Source of the DNA: Flavobacterium urocaniciphilum
GTDB taxonomy: Bacteria; Bacteroidota; Bacteroidia; Flavobacteriales; Flavobacteriaceae
Reading direction: 5' to 3'
DNA length: 64,000 nt
NCBI RefSeq assembly: GCF_900110615.1
Contig: NZ_FOEI01000003.1
Span: 1 to 64,000 of the forward strand
Shown: in pieces, positions 63,201 to 64,000 of the stretch
Position numbering within the stretch: the first letter of the stretch is position 1
Layout: every line of letters starts with the position of its first letter
Made by a program: the position numbers and the translations under genes
The notes under the pieces: generated by a model
Seen by the model: only the letters and a program-made list of their open reading frames with translations
Databases searched by the model: none
Told to the model about the DNA's origin: nothing

Positions 63201-64000
63201 AGCATTTGTACTACCCATATTAATTCCAGCATTACTAAATCCATCAACTAATTTTATACTTCCCGTACCTGTCCAAGTCACTCCATTATCATAAGAAATA
63301 TCTAAAAATAAATCATCTCCAGAATCTACACCAAATGATGCAAATGCAACAGTTAAAGTTACATCTGAATAACCTGCTAAAGACATGTTACTAGTTGTTA
63401 AACTTCCCGCTCCATCCATTCTGTATGATTTGGTACCAAAATATTTATTTGTAGTTGTATTTGTTGCTCCTGTTCCGGTTGTAGTATATGACCAATCATC
63501 TGTAGTTTCAAAACTCAAAGATTTTAATGTACTATTAACTTGTTCATTATCATAAATAGATAGCTGTAAAGTATTATTAGTTCCTATTTGACAGTTAACA
63601 TTACTATTTAATCCAAAAATCACATTTGTACTTCCATCACATGTACTATTGTCATTAATAGTGACAGATGTTGTAAAAGTCGTTGAAGATGCAAATGTTG
63701 CTGTAACTGGAACAAAATTATATTGAGTACCATTAATTGCAGTTCCACCTGAAACATAAATATTTACAGTATGAGACCCAATGATACTACTAACAGCTTG
63801 TAAATTATAAACTACACCATCTTCACTTACAGTTGCTGAAACAACTGAAAAAGCTACATCTGGCGCAATAATTGTTTGAGTATTACCAACTGCAGTTCCT
63901 GATACAGCACCGCTAGGAGTTGTAGTAGCTGTTAAATCTGCCGAAGCTAAGGAAGCGGTAAATGTTCTTCCTGAAGTGGCACTTGCACTAACATCAGCTA
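60246..64000 (-). CDS. Large multidomain T9SS cargo protein (5' end outside window)
   Basis: The frame is open from 60246 to the end of the window, at least 1250 codons; a GTG at 63623 is internal. In order it holds a Calx-beta-like stretch (upstream of about 63620), a MAM-like adhesion domain (about 63540-63070), an IPT/TIG domain (TSFTPTSGPVGTEVTINGTGL, near 63000), a lamin-tail-like domain (about 62790-62400), an Ig-like segment, the same STWDG-to-LIGNPYPS module seen in the two proteases, and a T9SS type A sorting domain ending in YKKIIH. No catalytic domain is visible in the part present; a protease or nuclease domain could lie further upstream. It is probably an adhesin or surface enzyme. 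Confidence 0.9.
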   Translation of the reverse strand, partial: ADVSASATSGRTFTASLASADLTATTTPSGAVSGTAVGNTQTIIAPDVAFSVVSATVSEDGVVYNLQAVSSIIGSHTVNIYVSGGTAINGTQYNFVPVTATFASSTTFTTSVTINDNSTCDGSTNVIFGLNSNVNCQIGTNNTLQLSIYDNEQVNSTLKSLSFETTDDWSYTTTGTGATNTTTNKYFGTKSYRMDGAGSLTTSNMSLAGYSDVTLTVAFASFGVDSGDDLFLDISYDNGVTWTGTGSIKLVDGFSNAGINMGSTNALDPTTVATNPWIVNVPSSATQISVRLRSVGIIAGEYYFIDNIILKGNQCVIPCVPTHTVTSFTPTSGPVGTEVTINGTGLTGTTVSFSGINATIVSNTGTQIVALIPTGATTGIMSVKDSQPCTIDNAYTIITKENSSCEGSAAITDLIIYDIHDEKTGSGGFITLFNGTAAPVNLANYTLWRTSTHDDGNEIDYANLTGTIASGALGILKVSAGSCGPASTNGTIDGGFNENDGIQLRNAAGTVVIDDVDTYPTAPGYYMVRNNGALLARTSYVAADWSTIPLAAGECYPSAGLTLPSTGAPPVVTTHPTYVPSCGITSAVLTTAGTEGFAGGLGLAYQWYYAAPGSVTWTAVTDGGIYSGATAATLNISNITGVINYQYYCQIRENTATCYSATNAIKITDTNASTWDGTTWIGGTPTISKAAIIDGTYVTGTNGDFSCCSLTVNATKSLTISSNGYVEVQNNVTNNGTLNILNNGSLVQIDDAGTNTGNINMERIANIRLQDYVYWSAPTSSAAGAANFPITSVSPATPTSVIWKWDPVGANYNGGLGMWINTTENMIKGKGYIVRGPSGISNSTTTPLNVNFIGVPNNGVIPFTIQRGNDLNAGTPGPNGVMRTVKDDNHNLIGNPYPSAIDADLFIDTYGNPAKPAFYADIEGSVRIWSHNTLPSSSIVDPFYADYQSNYTANDYIIYNSLGSQTGPATFNGKIAAGQGFFVIMNDGAAGTNTINFKNSLRSRTFNNSQFFRTNSNVAQSGNGIEKHRIWLDLVSSNNSVVRTLIGYANGATNQKDNVFDAIADSKNSYNLYSVLDNEVLTIQGRTLPFDVNDKVQLGVAAPASGTYKIAIATADGIFSNVTGNQKVYLEDTELNVIHDLTSSPYQFTIAQGKNNTRFVLRYTESTLSNELISFDENDINVYSDDQIHINSKNETIQKVDVYDTLGRLIFQNKDVNNNNLNVAIMENNIPLIVKISLENGAIVYKKIIH

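Noticed and set aside
63621..63623. GTG at 63623 as the true start of the third cargo protein
   Set aside because: The frame stays open to the window end and encodes convincing Calx-beta-like sequence upstream, with no signal peptide at the GTG.

Overview
This is a 64 kb chromosomal window from a low-GC member of the Bacteroidota, almost certainly Flavobacteriaceae and most like Flavobacterium. The evidence is: TAnnTTTG-type -7 promoter boxes (several with TTTG 19 bp upstream); type IX secretion (T9SS) cargo proteins with C-terminal sorting domains; clade-typical families (DUF4271 next to hemD, DUF4296 after dihydroorotase, DUF5686, OmpA proteins with thrombospondin type 3 repeats, VPS10/BNR propellers); and a single-chain SdhC with SdhA and SdhB. 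No tRNA, rRNA, CRISPR array, transposase or phage gene was recognised. Most genes are housekeeping.

Layout. 1-735: 3' end of a PD40/OmpA envelope gene. 811-2834: Lrp/AsnC regulator downstream of a saccharopine dehydrogenase, with a duplicated lrp start and a palindrome between them. 2954-5035: DUF423 and pckA. 5154-6590: DUF4271-hemD. 6690-9090: operon of a GT2 glycosyltransferase, dihydroorotase and a DUF4296 lipoprotein. 9092-9805: small accessory insert (membrane protein plus a fragment of a longer gene) between two near-identical terminators. 9824-14736: glyS, a coiled-coil membrane protein, comF and an Ig-like lipoprotein. 14763-19279: omega-amidase and sdhCAB. 19418-25295: lipoprotein, VPS10/BNR protein, Xaa-Pro aminopeptidase, alpha/beta hydrolase. 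25332-34357: AddA/AddB-like helicase-nuclease genes with kbl and a major ompA between them, the block bracketed by two copies of a ~112 bp repeat. 34532-41310: superoxide dismutase, DUF5686, MMPL transporter, tyrS. 41371-48447: YeeE/YedE pair, DUF2892 protein and a TolC/adaptor/RND pump. 48708-51629: PfkB kinase and a long PurF-type protein. 51766-64000: three consecutive large T9SS cargo proteins, two of them metalloproteases, sharing a homologous C-terminal half.

The most notable observations are: (i) two matching GTAAC-N4-GTTAC palindromes placed exactly 33 bp (centre to centre) upstream of the -7 boxes of the yeeE operon and of the tolC-RND-DUF2892 operon, both lacking a -33 box, which suggests one Crp/Fnr-type activator controls sulfur-related transport and efflux together; (ii) a toxin-tail/immunity-like remnant between twin terminators; (iii) a 34 bp duplication of the lrp start around a perfect palindrome; (iv) near-identical 3' halves, including terminators, of two metalloprotease genes with unrelated catalytic domains.
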